NCBI RefSeq assembly: GCF_004959775.1
Contig: NZ_SJZG01000004.1
Coordinates: 43,195 to 107,194 of the forward strand
Source of the DNA: Agromyces sp. H66
Lineage (GTDB): Bacteria; Actinomycetota; Actinomycetes; Actinomycetales; Microbacteriaceae
Direction: 5' to 3'
Length of the DNA stretch: 64,000 nt
Under the pieces are notes generated by a model. The model did not search any database. It had not been told where the DNA came from and was given only the letters and a program-made list of their open reading frames with translations. Below, piece by piece: positions 14,346 to 24,401 of this stretch. The translations under genes and the position numbers were made by a program. Numbering within the stretch: the first letter of the stretch is position 1; each line of letters opens with the position of its first letter.

Positions 14346-17300
14346 GTGATCCTGCAGGGCTTGAACACGGCGCTTTCGCGCGCCTCCACGATCGACGGCG
14401 CGCTCGCCGAGGCCCTGCGGAACGCCGACTTCTCGGCTCCCGCCGGCATCGACGCACCACTGCTCGCGGGGCTCCTGCAACGCCGCGCCGAGGCGGGCCT
14501 GCCGCCCGCCCTGTTCGTGGTCACGGCGACGAGCCGCGAGGGGGAGTCGGTGCGATCGTCGCTCGCGCCCTACTTCGACGACGCCGAGATCCTGGAGTTC
14601 CCCGCGTGGGAGACGCTGCCGCACGAGCGTCTCAGCCCGTCCGCCGAGACGGTCGGACGCCGGCTCTATGCCCTGCGACGCATGCATGAGTGGTCGAGCG
14701 CGGGGGAGCGGCATCCGCTCATCGTCGTCTCGTCGGTGCGGGCGGCGCTGCAGCCGCTCGCCGACAACCTGGCCGATCTCGCGCCGATCGAACTCGTCGC
14801 CGGCGGTCGGGGCTACGACCTCGCCCAGATCGCGCTGAAGCTCGTCGACCTCGCCTACGCACGGGTCGACATGGTCGCCCGGCGTGGCGAGTTCGCGGTG
14901 CGCGGCGGGATCCTCGACGTGTTCCCGCCGACCGCCGACCACCCGGTGCGCGTCGAGTTCTTCGGCGACGAGGTCGAGGAGCTGCGGGCGTTCTCGGTGG
15001 CCGACCAGCGGTCGCTCCCCGACGTCATCGATCGCGTCTCGCTCACGCCGAGCCGCGAGCTCCTGCTGACGCCCGCCGTGCGGCAGCGCGCTCGCGAGAT
15101 GCTGCACGAGTTCCCGAGCCTCTCGAGCCTCCTGGAGAAGATCGCCGAGGGCATCCCGGTGGAGGGCATGGAGTCGCTCGCGCCCGCCCTGCTCGAACGT
15201 CTCGTGCCGGTCACGCACTACCTGCCGGCCGGCGCGGCGGTCGCCGTGCTCCAGCCGGAACGGGTCACCGGCCGCGCCGTGAACCTCGCCGAGACCAACC
15301 GCGAGTTCCTCGCCGCCGCGTGGACGGCGGCGACGGCGGGCGCCGAGGCGCCCATCGACCTCGCGGCCGGCGACTTCGTCACGATGCGGGAGCTCCGCGA
15401 GTCGGCGCTCTTCAGCGCCCCCGGCGAGCCCGACCCGAGGCGCGCCTGGTGGACCTTCTCGAGCTTCGACCTGGGCGATGCCGCGGCGGTGGTCGCGGCA
15501 TCCGGCCCCGGTGCGGAGGCGGCCGGGGCCGCCGCGGCTGCGGCATCCGAGTACGTCCGCGTCGACGCGAGCGCCATGCCGAGCTTCGCGGGCAACGTCG
15601 CGGGCGCCGTCGACCATGCCGCAGAACGCCTGCGCGACGGGTGGTCGCTGGTCGTGGCATCCGCCGGTCACGGCCTCGTGGAGCGGGCGCGCGACGTGCT
15701 CGCCGAGGCCGGGCTCGCCGCCCGCATCGTCGACTCGGTCCCCGACGATCTCGAGCCGGGCGTCGCCTACCTCGTGCAGGCGGAGGCCGCACAGGGCTTC
15801 GAGGTGCCCGAGGTGAAGCTCGGCCTGATCGCGGAGTCGGAGTTCTACGGTCGCGCGGCCGGGTACGACACGCGGCAGAACAAGAAGCTCGCCACGCGCC
15901 GACGCAACGTCGTCGACCCGCTGCAGCTCAAGGCGGGCGACTACGTCGTGCACCAGACGCACGGCATCGGCCGGTTCGTCGAGATGGTGCAGCGCGAGGT
16001 CGCCACCGGCAGTCGTCCCACCGGCCCGAGCCGCACCGCGGGCATCCAGCAGGCGCCGACCGCGGTGCGCGAGTACCTCGTGCTCGAGTACGCGCCGTCG
16101 AAGCGCGGCCAGTCCGGCGACCGGCTCTTCGTGCCCACCGACCAGCTCGACCTGCTGAGCCGCTACGTCGGCGGCGAGGCGCCGAGCCTGTCGAAGATGG
16201 GCGGCAGCGACTGGGCGCAGGCCAAGGGCCGCGCCCGCAAGGCCGTGCGCGAGATCGCGGTGGAGCTCGTGAAGCTGTACTCGGCGCGCATGGCGGCCAA
16301 GGGGCACGCGTTCGGGCCCGACACGCCGTGGCAGCACGAGCTGGAGGAGGCGTTCCCGTTCACCGAGACGCCCGACCAGCTGCAGACCATCGACGAGGTG
16401 AAGGCCGACATGGAGCGGCCGATCCCGATGGACCGCCTGCTCGCGGGCGACGTCGGCTTCGGCAAGACCGAGGTCGCCGTTCGCGCCGCGTTCAAGGCCA
16501 TCCAGGACGGCAAGCAGGTCGCGATGCTCGTGCCGACGACCCTCCTCGTCAAGCAGCACTTCGAGACGTTCACCGAGCGGTTCGCCGGCTTCCCCGTGCA
16601 CGTGCGCGCGCTGTCGCGGTTCCAGACCGACAAGGAGGTGCGCGAGGCGGTCGCGGGCCTTGCCGACGGCACGGTCGACCTGGTCATCGGCACGCACCGC
16701 ATCCTCACCGAGCAGATCCGGTTCAAGGACCTCGGGCTCCTCATCATCGACGAGGAGCAGCGCTTCGGCGTCGAGCACAAGGACCAGCTGAAGAAGCTCA
16801 AGACCAACGTCGACATCCTCGCGATGAGCGCGACCCCCATCCCGCGAACCCTCGAGATGGCGGTCACCGGCATCCGCGAGATGTCGACGCTCGCCACCCC
16901 GCCCGAAGACCGCCACCCGATCCTCACCTACGTCGGGCCGTACTCCGACCAGCAGGTGGCCGCCGCGATCCGCCGCGAGATGCTCCGCGAGGGGCAGGTG
17001 TTCTTCGTGCACAACCGGGTGTCGTCGATCAACCGGGCAGCCGCGAAGCTCGCCGAGCTCGTGCCCGAGGCCCGCATCGCCGTGGCGCACGGCCAGCTCA
17101 ACGAACACGTGCTCGAGCAGATCGTCGTCGACTTCTGGGAGCGCAAGTTCGACGTGCTCGTCTCGACGACCATCATCGAGACCGGGCTCGACATCTCGAA
17201 CGCCAACACGATCATCATCGACCGCGCCGACAAGTACGGACTGTCGCAGCTGCACCAGCTCCGCGGACGCGTCGGGCGTGGGCGCGAGCGCGCGTACGCG

Positions 17301-18038
17301 TACTTCCTCTGGGATCCCCAGAAGCCCCTCTCCGAGACGGCGCACGACCGACTCTCCACGATCGCCGCCAACAACGAGCTCGGCAGCGGCATGCAGGTGG
17401 CGCTGAAGGACCTCGAGATCCGCGGCGCTGGCAACCTGCTCGGCGCCGAGCAGGCCGGCCACATCGCCGGCGTCGGCTTCGACCTCTACCTGCGCATGAT
17501 CGGGGAGGCGGTGTCCGCGTTCCGGGGCGACGTCGCCGAGGGCCAGACCGAGTTGCGCCTCGAGCTGCCCGTCGACGCGCACATCCCCGAGGACTACGTC
17601 GACTCCGAGCGGCTGCGGCTCGAGGCCTACCAGAAGCTCTCCGCGGCGAGCGGACCCGCGGCCAAGGAGGGGCAGATCGACGCCGTGCTCGACGAGCTCG
17701 TCGACCGCTACGGGGCGCCGCCCGAGGCCGTGAAGCATCTCGTCGCGATCTCGCGGCTGCGTCGCACCGCGCAGCTCGCGGGACTCTCCGACGTCATCGC
17801 GACCGGCTCCAGGCTCCGGATCGCGCCCGCCCGCATCCCCGACTCGCGTCGCGTGCGACTCGAACGCCTGTACCCGGGCGCGAAGCACTTCGCGCAGAAC
17901 GACGTGATCCTCGTGCCGTTCCCCACGGTCGGCGGGGAACTGCCCGGCGACACCGAGCTCATCGCGTGGGTGTCGAAGCTCGTCACCGCCATCTTCCCCG
18001 TCGAGGACGCGGCGGCCGCGGCATCCGTCACCGCTTGA
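14346..18038 (+). CDS. mfd: Transcription-repair coupling factor
   Basis: A 1230-residue DNA translocase that removes RNA polymerase stalled at lesions and recruits UvrA. The N-terminal third is the UvrB-like module (PAWETLPHERLSPSAETVGRR, RRGEFAVRGGILDVFPPT). The RNA-polymerase-interacting domain follows (LKAGDYVVHQTHGIGRFVEM). The RecG-like motor has Walker A AGDVGFGKTEVA near residue 703, DEEQRFGVEHK near 803, SATPIPRTLEMA, and QLRGRVGRG in motif VI. The C-terminal TRCF domain has PEDYVDSERLRLEAYQKLS. All key motifs are intact. The GTG start at 14346 lies six bases after a -10 box. It is divergent from the RNase H gene and followed after 33 bases by the convergent nhaA. Confidence 0.97.
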   Translation: MILQGLNTALSRASTIDGALAEALRNADFSAPAGIDAPLLAGLLQRRAEAGLPPALFVVTATSREGESVRSSLAPYFDDAEILEFPAWETLPHERLSPSAETVGRRLYALRRMHEWSSAGERHPLIVVSSVRAALQPLADNLADLAPIELVAGGRGYDLAQIALKLVDLAYARVDMVARRGEFAVRGGILDVFPPTADHPVRVEFFGDEVEELRAFSVADQRSLPDVIDRVSLTPSRELLLTPAVRQRAREMLHEFPSLSSLLEKIAEGIPVEGMESLAPALLERLVPVTHYLPAGAAVAVLQPERVTGRAVNLAETNREFLAAAWTAATAGAEAPIDLAAGDFVTMRELRESALFSAPGEPDPRRAWWTFSSFDLGDAAAVVAASGPGAEAAGAAAAAASEYVRVDASAMPSFAGNVAGAVDHAAERLRDGWSLVVASAGHGLVERARDVLAEAGLAARIVDSVPDDLEPGVAYLVQAEAAQGFEVPEVKLGLIAESEFYGRAAGYDTRQNKKLATRRRNVVDPLQLKAGDYVVHQTHGIGRFVEMVQREVATGSRPTGPSRTAGIQQAPTAVREYLVLEYAPSKRGQSGDRLFVPTDQLDLLSRYVGGEAPSLSKMGGSDWAQAKGRARKAVREIAVELVKLYSARMAAKGHAFGPDTPWQHELEEAFPFTETPDQLQTIDEVKADMERPIPMDRLLAGDVGFGKTEVAVRAAFKAIQDGKQVAMLVPTTLLVKQHFETFTERFAGFPVHVRALSRFQTDKEVREAVAGLADGTVDLVIGTHRILTEQIRFKDLGLLIIDEEQRFGVEHKDQLKKLKTNVDILAMSATPIPRTLEMAVTGIREMSTLATPPEDRHPILTYVGPYSDQQVAAAIRREMLREGQVFFVHNRVSSINRAAAKLAELVPEARIAVAHGQLNEHVLEQIVVDFWERKFDVLVSTTIIETGLDISNANTIIIDRADKYGLSQLHQLRGRVGRGRERAYAYFLWDPQKPLSETAHDRLSTIAANNELGSGMQVALKDLEIRGAGNLLGAEQAGHIAGVGFDLYLRMIGEAVSAFRGDVAEGQTELRLELPVDAHIPEDYVDSERLRLEAYQKLSAASGPAAKEGQIDAVLDELVDRYGAPPEAVKHLVAISRLRRTAQLAGLSDVIATGSRLRIAPARIPDSRRVRLERLYPGAKHFAQNDVILVPFPTVGGELPGDTELIAWVSKLVTAIFPVEDAAAAASVTA

Positions 18039-18071
18039 GGCCGCCGGTCGCCGCGCCCGGGCCGGCCGACC

Positions 18072-19271
18072 TCAGTGCGAGAACGCGCCGCCCATGCCCT
18101 CGTGCGCGCCCCGGCGGCGGTAGTGCGTCGAGAGCAGGGTCACGAAGATCGCCGAGAGCACCATGGCCGCGCCCGAGCCGAGGAGCACGGCGACCGTGCC
18201 CTCGTCGGCCACGTCGGGAAGGTCCGCGAACGCGAGCTCGTTCATGAGCAGCGACACCGTGAACCCGATGCCGCCGAGCGTGCCCACGATGGCGAGGTCC
18301 GCGAGCGTGAGGGGCGTGCCCGAACGGCGCTTCGCGACCAGGCCCCCGATGCCGCCCGCGAGGGTGATGCCGATGATCTTGCCGACGGGCAGCGCGACGA
18401 GGATGCCCCAGAACGCGGGATCGAGCTCGCTCGGACGCACCTGGGGGATGGCGACCATCGCCGCCGAGAAGGCGAACAGCGGCAGGATGATGCCGTTCGA
18501 GTACGGTTCGAGCACGTGCACCGCCCGCCCGGCCGGGCGGCGGGCCATGACCAGGCCGAGGGCGACGCCGGCGATCGTCGCGTGCACGCCTGACTGGTAG
18601 ACGAAGTACCAGGTGAGGATCCAGAGCACCACGAGCACGACGATGATCGGCCACTGCGGGCGCCGCCCGAGGATCCACACGGAGCGCGGCTTCATGAGGC
18701 GGCTGACGGCGCCGAACGCGGTGATCGCGATGGCGGCGAAGCCGAGCGCGCCGAGGTCGGCGTCGCTCGTGAAGAAGAACGCGATGATGAGGATCGCGAT
18801 CAGGTCGTCGAGCACCGCCAGGGCGAGCAGGAACACTCGCACGCGCGTGGGGATCCACCGGCCGAACACGGCGAGCACGCCCAGCGCGAAGGCGATGTCG
18901 GTCGCCGTCGGGATCGGCCAGCCGTCGATCGTGTCGGTGCCCGCGGTGAACGCGAGGAAGATCGCGGCCGGCACGATGACGCCGCCGACCGCGGCGATCG
19001 CCGGAAGCAGCGCCTTCGAGGCCGAGTTCAGCTCGCCGATCACGAGTTCGCGCTTCAACTCCACCGCCACGATGAAGAAGAAGACGGCGAGAAGCCCGTC
19101 GCTGATCCAGTGCCCGATCGAGAGGTCGAGCCCGATCCACGGCAGGTCGATGTGCGCGTGCTTCAACTCGACGAGACCCGGGCCGAAGCTCAGGTTGGCG
19201 ATGAGCAGACCGACGATGGCGGCGATGAGGAGGAGGGCGGCGGACCAGCGCTCGGAGCGGAGGAAGTTCAT
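18072..19271 (-). CDS. nhaA: Na+/H+ antiporter NhaA
   Basis: A 12-segment inner-membrane antiporter exporting Na+ or Li+ in exchange for H+. 399 residues. Landmarks: FIVAVELKRELVIGEL in segment 2-3, PTATDIAFALGVLA (unwound segment 4) and LALAVLDDLIAILIIA with the paired Asp residues of segment 5 that bind the ion. C-terminal GTLGGIGFTVSLLMNELAF is conserved. ATG 19271 begins the usual MNFLRSERWSAALLL helix. The promoter TAGGAT (minus strand 19381-19376) gives a leader of about 100 bases, and a perfect 10-bp inverted repeat lies just behind it. Divergent from mazG. Confidence 0.95.
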   Translation of the reverse strand: MNFLRSERWSAALLLIAAIVGLLIANLSFGPGLVELKHAHIDLPWIGLDLSIGHWISDGLLAVFFFIVAVELKRELVIGELNSASKALLPAIAAVGGVIVPAAIFLAFTAGTDTIDGWPIPTATDIAFALGVLAVFGRWIPTRVRVFLLALAVLDDLIAILIIAFFFTSDADLGALGFAAIAITAFGAVSRLMKPRSVWILGRRPQWPIIVVLVVLWILTWYFVYQSGVHATIAGVALGLVMARRPAGRAVHVLEPYSNGIILPLFAFSAAMVAIPQVRPSELDPAFWGILVALPVGKIIGITLAGGIGGLVAKRRSGTPLTLADLAIVGTLGGIGFTVSLLMNELAFADLPDVADEGTVAVLLGSGAAMVLSAIFVTLLSTHYRRRGAHEGMGGAFSH

Positions 19272-19375
19272 GGGACCCCTGTTCGGCAGTCTCGAAGCCG
19301 GCGGGCGCACGGCATGACGATGGGCAACTCGGCGGGCTCCCGCCGGCCGACCAGACTTCCCGGCACTCCGAATAG

Positions 19376-19436
19376 ATCCTATCGGGCCGGTCCGCCGGGT
19401 CGGACCGGCCGACCACCGTGATCGAGCGCCTAGCAT
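19376..19436. promoter_or_regulatory. Divergent nhaA/mazG promoters with shared inverted repeat
   Basis: Minus-strand TAGGAT (19381-19376) points to nhaA and plus-strand TAGCAT (19431-19436) to mazG. Between them GGCCGGTCCG-CCGGGT-CGGACCGGCC (arms 19385-19394 and 19401-19410) is perfectly self-complementary and covers the position expected for both -35 regions. An operator shared by the two promoters is inferred. Confidence 0.5.
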
Positions 19437-19470
19437 GGCTGCGAGGGCGAGAGCCCGGAGGGGAGCGATC

Positions 19471-20223
19471 GTGGGCGACATCCGTCATGAGCGCACGGCG
19501 GGTGCGGCGGCGCGCGAGGGCAGCGCACTCGACGAGCTCGTCGAGACCGTCGCGTTCCTGCGGGCCCCCGGTGGCTGCCCCTGGGATGCCGACCAGACCC
19601 ACGAGAGCCTCGTGCAGTACCTCGTCGAGGAGAGCTGGGAGCTCATCGACGCCATCGAGTCGGGTAGCCGGGCGGAGCTCATCGAAGAGCTCGGCGACGT
19701 GCTCTACCAGGTGCTCTTCCACGCCGACATCGCGGCGCACACGCCTGGCGAGGACTTCGACATCCACGACGTCGCGGCGCACATGACCGCGAAGATGGTG
19801 TCGCGGCATCCGCACGTCTTCGGCGGCGATCGCACCGCCGAGACCGCCGCCGACGTCGTCTCGTTCTGGGACGAGCTGAAGGCCGACGAGAAGCCGCACC
19901 GCACGAGCGTGCTCGACGGGATTCCGCGCGGCATGCCCGCGCTCGCGCTCGCGCAGAAGGTGCTCGGCAAGGCCGAGAAGGTGGGCGTCGTCCCCGGCGC
20001 CGAGGTGCGGGTCGCGGATGCCCCGGAGGCCCCGGCCACGGAGGGCGAGCTCGGTCGCACGCTGCTCGCGCTCGTGGCATCCGCCCGCTCGCAGGGGCTC
20101 GACGCGGAGCGTGCGCTGCGGCACGCCGTGCGCGAGCTCGAGGCGGACGTGCGCGGCGCCGAGGAACGCGCTGCGACAGCACGCGCCGCCGGCGACTCCG
20201 CAGGCGACAGGCCGGGCGACTAG
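19471..20223 (+). CDS. mazG: MazG nucleotide pyrophosphohydrolase
   Basis: Hydrolyses (d)NTPs, in mycobacteria notably oxidised dCTP, to monophosphates. The MazG signature is complete: LVETVAFLRAPGGCPWDADQ, then EESWELIDAI and EELGDVLYQVLFHADIA, giving the metal-binding ExxE and ExxD helices. The second half has MTAKMVSRHPHVFGG and WDELKADEK. At 250 residues it is shorter than mycobacterial MazG and close to E. coli length, with a low-complexity Ala/Glu C-terminus. GTG 19471 is chosen because GGAGGGGAG lies just upstream; an earlier ATG at 19435 overlaps the -10 box. It lies between mfd and eno as in M. tuberculosis, with nhaA inserted. Confidence 0.94.
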   Translation: MGDIRHERTAGAAAREGSALDELVETVAFLRAPGGCPWDADQTHESLVQYLVEESWELIDAIESGSRAELIEELGDVLYQVLFHADIAAHTPGEDFDIHDVAAHMTAKMVSRHPHVFGGDRTAETAADVVSFWDELKADEKPHRTSVLDGIPRGMPALALAQKVLGKAEKVGVVPGAEVRVADAPEAPATEGELGRTLLALVASARSQGLDAERALRHAVRELEADVRGAEERAATARAAGDSAGDRPGD

Positions 20224-20312
20224 GGTCGCGGATGCCGCGTGGTCGGCGTACCGTCGGATCAGGACGGTTCGGTTGGACCAAGCAGGGTCGGCGCGATCAC
20301 CGAGGAGGCGCG

Positions 20313-20756
20313 ATGGCCATCGACGAGGAGCGCATCGCCGAGTTCTTCGACCAGTACGCGGCGGCGTTGCGGGAGTTCGACGCCGACGCCACGGCTCGGC
20401 TGTGGGGCCTGCCGGGCATGATCATCACCGACGAGTTCGCGGGCGCGCTCGAGAGCCGCGCCGACATGTCGGCCGGGCTGGCGTCGTCGTATGCCATGTA
20501 CCGCATGCTCGGCCTCGAGTCGGCCGTGCATGAGATCCGCGCCGTCAGCGCCCTCACCGACAGACTGGTGACCGTGCGGGTGCGCTGGAGCTACCTCGAC
20601 GCCGATGACGAGGTCATCGTCACGACCGACTACGAGTACCTGCTGCGCGACGACGCCGACGGGCTGCACGTGTACCTCGCGGTCGGCATCGACGAGGCCG
20701 AGGCCCTGCAGCGCGCGGCACGCGACCGGGGCGTCGACCTCGACCTGTTCGGCTGA
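20313..20756 (+). CDS. NTF2-like (SnoaL/DUF4440-type) protein
   Basis: 147 residues with the cone-like NTF2 pattern: an N-terminal helix DEERIAEFFDQYAAALREFD, ARLWGLPGMIITDEF, the strand VRVRWSYLDADDEVIVTTDY and ending DDADGLHVYLAVGIDE. No catalytic residues can be assigned. RBS GAGGAGG sits seven bases before ATG 20313. It lies between mazG (89-base gap) and hisS (86-base gap), in the same direction. Function unknown; similar small proteins bind small molecules or act as isomerases. Confidence 0.78.
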   Translation: MAIDEERIAEFFDQYAAALREFDADATARLWGLPGMIITDEFAGALESRADMSAGLASSYAMYRMLGLESAVHEIRAVSALTDRLVTVRVRWSYLDADDEVIVTTDYEYLLRDDADGLHVYLAVGIDEAEALQRAARDRGVDLDLFG

Positions 20757-20842
20757 GGCGCGGTTCCCGCGCGAGCCCGCACGCGATGCCGTGCACTGCC
20801 GTGCGCGCGGACGACCTCCCGCGTGCTGGAAGAATGGTCGGC

Positions 20843-22120
20843 ATGGCCGCATCCGTCACCCCTCCGCGCGGCATGCGCGACTTCCTGCCCGCCGAGAAGG
20901 CCCGCCGCGAGCACGCCCTCGGCGTGATCCGCGACGTGTACCGGGCGCACGGCTTCGACGAGATCGAGACGCCCGTGATGGAGGATTCGCAGCGCCTGCA
21001 CGCCGGCCTCGGCGGCGACAACGAGAAGCTCGCGTTCGCGGTGATGAAGCGCGGCCTCACGCCCGACGACCTGGCGGCGGCCGCGGCATCCGGCGACGCC
21101 CTGTCGCTCGCCGACCTCGGCCTGCGCTACGACCTCACCGTGCCGCTCGCGCGGTTCTACGCGACGCACCGCGCGGCGCTGCCGCCGGTGTTCCGGGCGA
21201 TCCAGATCGCGCCGGTGTGGCGTGCCGAGCGCCCCCAGAAGGGCCGCTTCCGGCAGTTCGTGCAGTGCGACATCGACATCATCGGCGAGGCCGGGCAGCT
21301 GGCCGAGCTCGAGCTGCTCACCGCCACGCTCGCCACGCTCGACGCGCTCGGCCTCGGCGACTGCATCATCCGCATCAACGATCGGCGCATCCTCGCCCGC
21401 ATCCTGGAGTCGTGGGGCGTCCCCGAGGAGTTCCGCGAGCGTGCGCTCATCACGATCGACAAGCTCGACAAGATCGGCACCGCGGGCGTCGCGGCCGAGT
21501 TGCGCGAACTCGGCATCGTCGAGGAGGGGCCCGATGCCGCGGATGTCGCCGCCGAGCTCGAAGCGCTCGCGTCGGCCGACTGGCACCTGCGCGACGGCGT
21601 CGTGCGCCCTCCGGCCTGGCTCGACCTCGAGGCGTACGACGACCTCCTCGCGCTCCGCGCCGCCCTCCCCGACGCGGCGATCGAGTTCGACCCGACGCTC
21701 GTGCGCGGGATGGGCTACTACACCGGCACGATCTTCGAGATCGCGCACCCCGACCTCGGGTATTCGCTCGGCGGCGGTGGTCGCTACGACCACATGATCG
21801 GGCGGTTCCTCGGCCAGGAGGTGCCGGCGTGCGGGTTCTCGATCGGTTTCGAGCGCATCGTCGACCTGCTCGCCGTGCGCGACGAGGGCCGTCCGCGCTC
21901 GGTCGTGCTCGTCTACGACGCCGAGGTCGCGCCGGCGACGCTGCTCGCCCTCAAGCACGAGCTCGTGGCATCCGGAACCCGCGTGCGCTTCGAGCGCCGC
22001 GTGAAGAACCTGCGCGCCCTGCTCGACCGGGTGACCGCCGACGGCTTCGACGCGTGGGCGCAGGTGGGTGCCGAGACGACGGATACCTCGTCGCTCGCGT
22101 TCCGCGAACTGGCCGCCTGA
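20843..22120 (+). CDS. hisS: Histidyl-tRNA synthetase
   Basis: Charges tRNA-His. A class II synthetase of 425 residues: motif 1 region TPPRGMRDFLPAEKARREHAL, RYDLTVPLARF, motif 2 PVWRAERPQKGRFRQFVQCD, the histidine-specific loops RGMGYYTGTIFEIAHP and LGGGGRYDHMIG, motif 3 FSIGFERI, and a C-terminal anticodon-binding domain from about residue 335. ATG 20843 is chosen over ATG 20834 because GGAAG lies about ten bases before it. The enzyme is closer to the HisS type used by several actinobacteria with a long class-II-like insertion than to E. coli, judged by eye only. Confidence 0.95.
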   Translation: MAASVTPPRGMRDFLPAEKARREHALGVIRDVYRAHGFDEIETPVMEDSQRLHAGLGGDNEKLAFAVMKRGLTPDDLAAAAASGDALSLADLGLRYDLTVPLARFYATHRAALPPVFRAIQIAPVWRAERPQKGRFRQFVQCDIDIIGEAGQLAELELLTATLATLDALGLGDCIIRINDRRILARILESWGVPEEFRERALITIDKLDKIGTAGVAAELRELGIVEEGPDAADVAAELEALASADWHLRDGVVRPPAWLDLEAYDDLLALRAALPDAAIEFDPTLVRGMGYYTGTIFEIAHPDLGYSLGGGGRYDHMIGRFLGQEVPACGFSIGFERIVDLLAVRDEGRPRSVVLVYDAEVAPATLLALKHELVASGTRVRFERRVKNLRALLDRVTADGFDAWAQVGAETTDTSSLAFRELAA

Positions 22121-22197
22121 GCCGGGCGGGAGTCGGATCCGCGGCTCGGAGGATTCGGCCGCCGAGTCGGCCGAGTCGCGGGCGCACCGTCGCCGGG

Positions 22198-22248
22198 ATC
22201 GAGAAGTCGCGTTTGCAGGGTGCGACTGAGCAAACGCGACTTCTCGAT
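22198..22248. terminator. Perfect palindrome (repeat family A, copy 2) after hisS
   Basis: ATCGAGAAGTCGCGTTTGC (22198-22216) is exactly complementary to 22230-22248, with a 13-base loop; the flanks GTCGCCGG and CCGGCGAC extend the stem. It lies 77 bases after the hisS stop and could end its transcript. The arm word recurs in the inverted repeat at 2337. Confidence 0.65.
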
Positions 22249-22342
22249 TCCTCCGGCGACCAGCGAGCGATGCCGCGACCAGCTCGCGGCGCCGCCGCGC
22301 GGGGCATCCGTCGCTCGACGTCACGCGGTGAGACGGCCTCAC

Positions 22343-22348
22343 TAGACT
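22343..22348 (+). promoter_or_regulatory. -10 element of eno
   Basis: TAGACT at 22343-22348 would start transcription near 22355, giving a leader of about 53 bases that carries the AGAGGAG ribosome-binding site before GTG 22408. The rest of the 287-base gap holds only the palindrome at 22198 and a GC-rich stretch with repeated GAGTCGGCC. Confidence 0.5.
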
Positions 22349-22350
22349 GA

Positions 22351-23688
<1,338 letters not shown>

Positions 23689-23695
23689 TCGGGTG

Positions 23696-23723
23696 TCGGG
23701 GGCGGCCGTGGGGCCGCCCCCGA
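23696..23723 (+). terminator. Terminator hairpin after eno
   Basis: TCGGGGGCGGCC at 23696-23707 pairs perfectly with GGCCGCCCCCGA at 23712-23723 around a four-base loop. It begins seven bases after the eno stop. There is no T tract. Confidence 0.7.
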
Positions 23724-23753
23724 CGCGTCTTCCGGGCTCGGTGAGGAGGGGCG

Positions 23754-24401
23754 ATGACGCCGGATGCTCCGCGCCCTCCGCGGCGACCCTCGGGCGCCGG
23801 CGCGGCCAAGGGATCGGCGTCGTCGAAGCCGTCCAAGCCCGCGTCGTCGAAGCCGTCGAAGCCCGCGTCATCCAAGCCGTCGAAGAAGGCCTCGAAGACC
23901 GCGTCGTCCAAGACCCGCCGGCCCGCCTCGACGTCCTCGCCGGCCGCGTCACCGTCGGCCGATCGCGCGGGCTGGCTGAGCGGCATCCGATTCTCAGGGT
24001 TCTCGCTCATCATGATGGGTGTGCTCGTGCTCGCGGTCGTGGTTCTGGCGCCGACCATCGCGGCGTTCGCACAGCAGCGCCAGCAGATCGCCGAACTGCG
24101 CGCCACCGTGTCCGCACAGGAGGAGGAGGTGCAGCGCCTCCGCGACGAGCGCGAACGTTGGAACGACGAGACGTTCATCATGACCCAGGCGCGCGAGCGG
24201 TTGTACTACGTGATGCCCGGGGAGGTGAGCTACCTCGTCATCGACGACCGCACCGAGGCGGCGAAGGCGGATGCCACGGCCGAGGTCTCGGCCGAAGTGA
24301 CCGAATCGAAGGGCGACTGGATGCGCACGATGCTCGACTCCGTGATGATCGCGGGGCTCGCGCCCGAACCGACCGCGCCGGCCGATGGGAGCGACGGATG
24401 A
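23754..24401 (+). CDS. FtsB/DivIC-like septum formation protein with Lys-rich N-terminus
   Basis: A bitopic division protein. Residues 1-70 form a cytoplasmic tail of Ala, Ser, Lys and Pro repeats encoded by a 24-bp tandem repeat (23817-23888: about three units reading ASSKPSKP). The membrane segment is FSLIMMGVLVLAVVVLAPTI (about 80-100), followed by a short coiled coil QQRQQIAELRATVSAQEEEV with RLRDERERWNDE and the conserved ARERLYYVMPGE of the FtsB/DivIC domain. The family links FtsL and FtsQ in the divisome. It is 215 residues; the last 60 are acidic. Its TGA overlaps the next ATG (ATGA). Confidence 0.9.
   Translation: MTPDAPRPPRRPSGAGAAKGSASSKPSKPASSKPSKPASSKPSKKASKTASSKTRRPASTSSPAASPSADRAGWLSGIRFSGFSLIMMGVLVLAVVVLAPTIAAFAQQRQQIAELRATVSAQEEEVQRLRDERERWNDETFIMTQARERLYYVMPGEVSYLVIDDRTEAAKADATAEVSAEVTESKGDWMRTMLDSVMIAGLAPEPTAPADGSDG

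Noticed and set aside
14268..17888. A 1206-codon open frame on the strand opposite mfd
   Set aside because: Composition is Arg/Glu/His-rich and low in hydrophobics, as expected of an antisense frame in GC-rich DNA; the plus strand encodes a complete Mfd with all motifs.
19435..19470. ATG 19435 as start of mazG
   Set aside because: It overlaps the predicted -10 box; GTG 19471 has a strong ribosome-binding site.
23817..23888. 24-bp repeat considered as a CRISPR or integration site
   Set aside because: It is in frame and encodes a Lys/Ser/Pro protein repeat.
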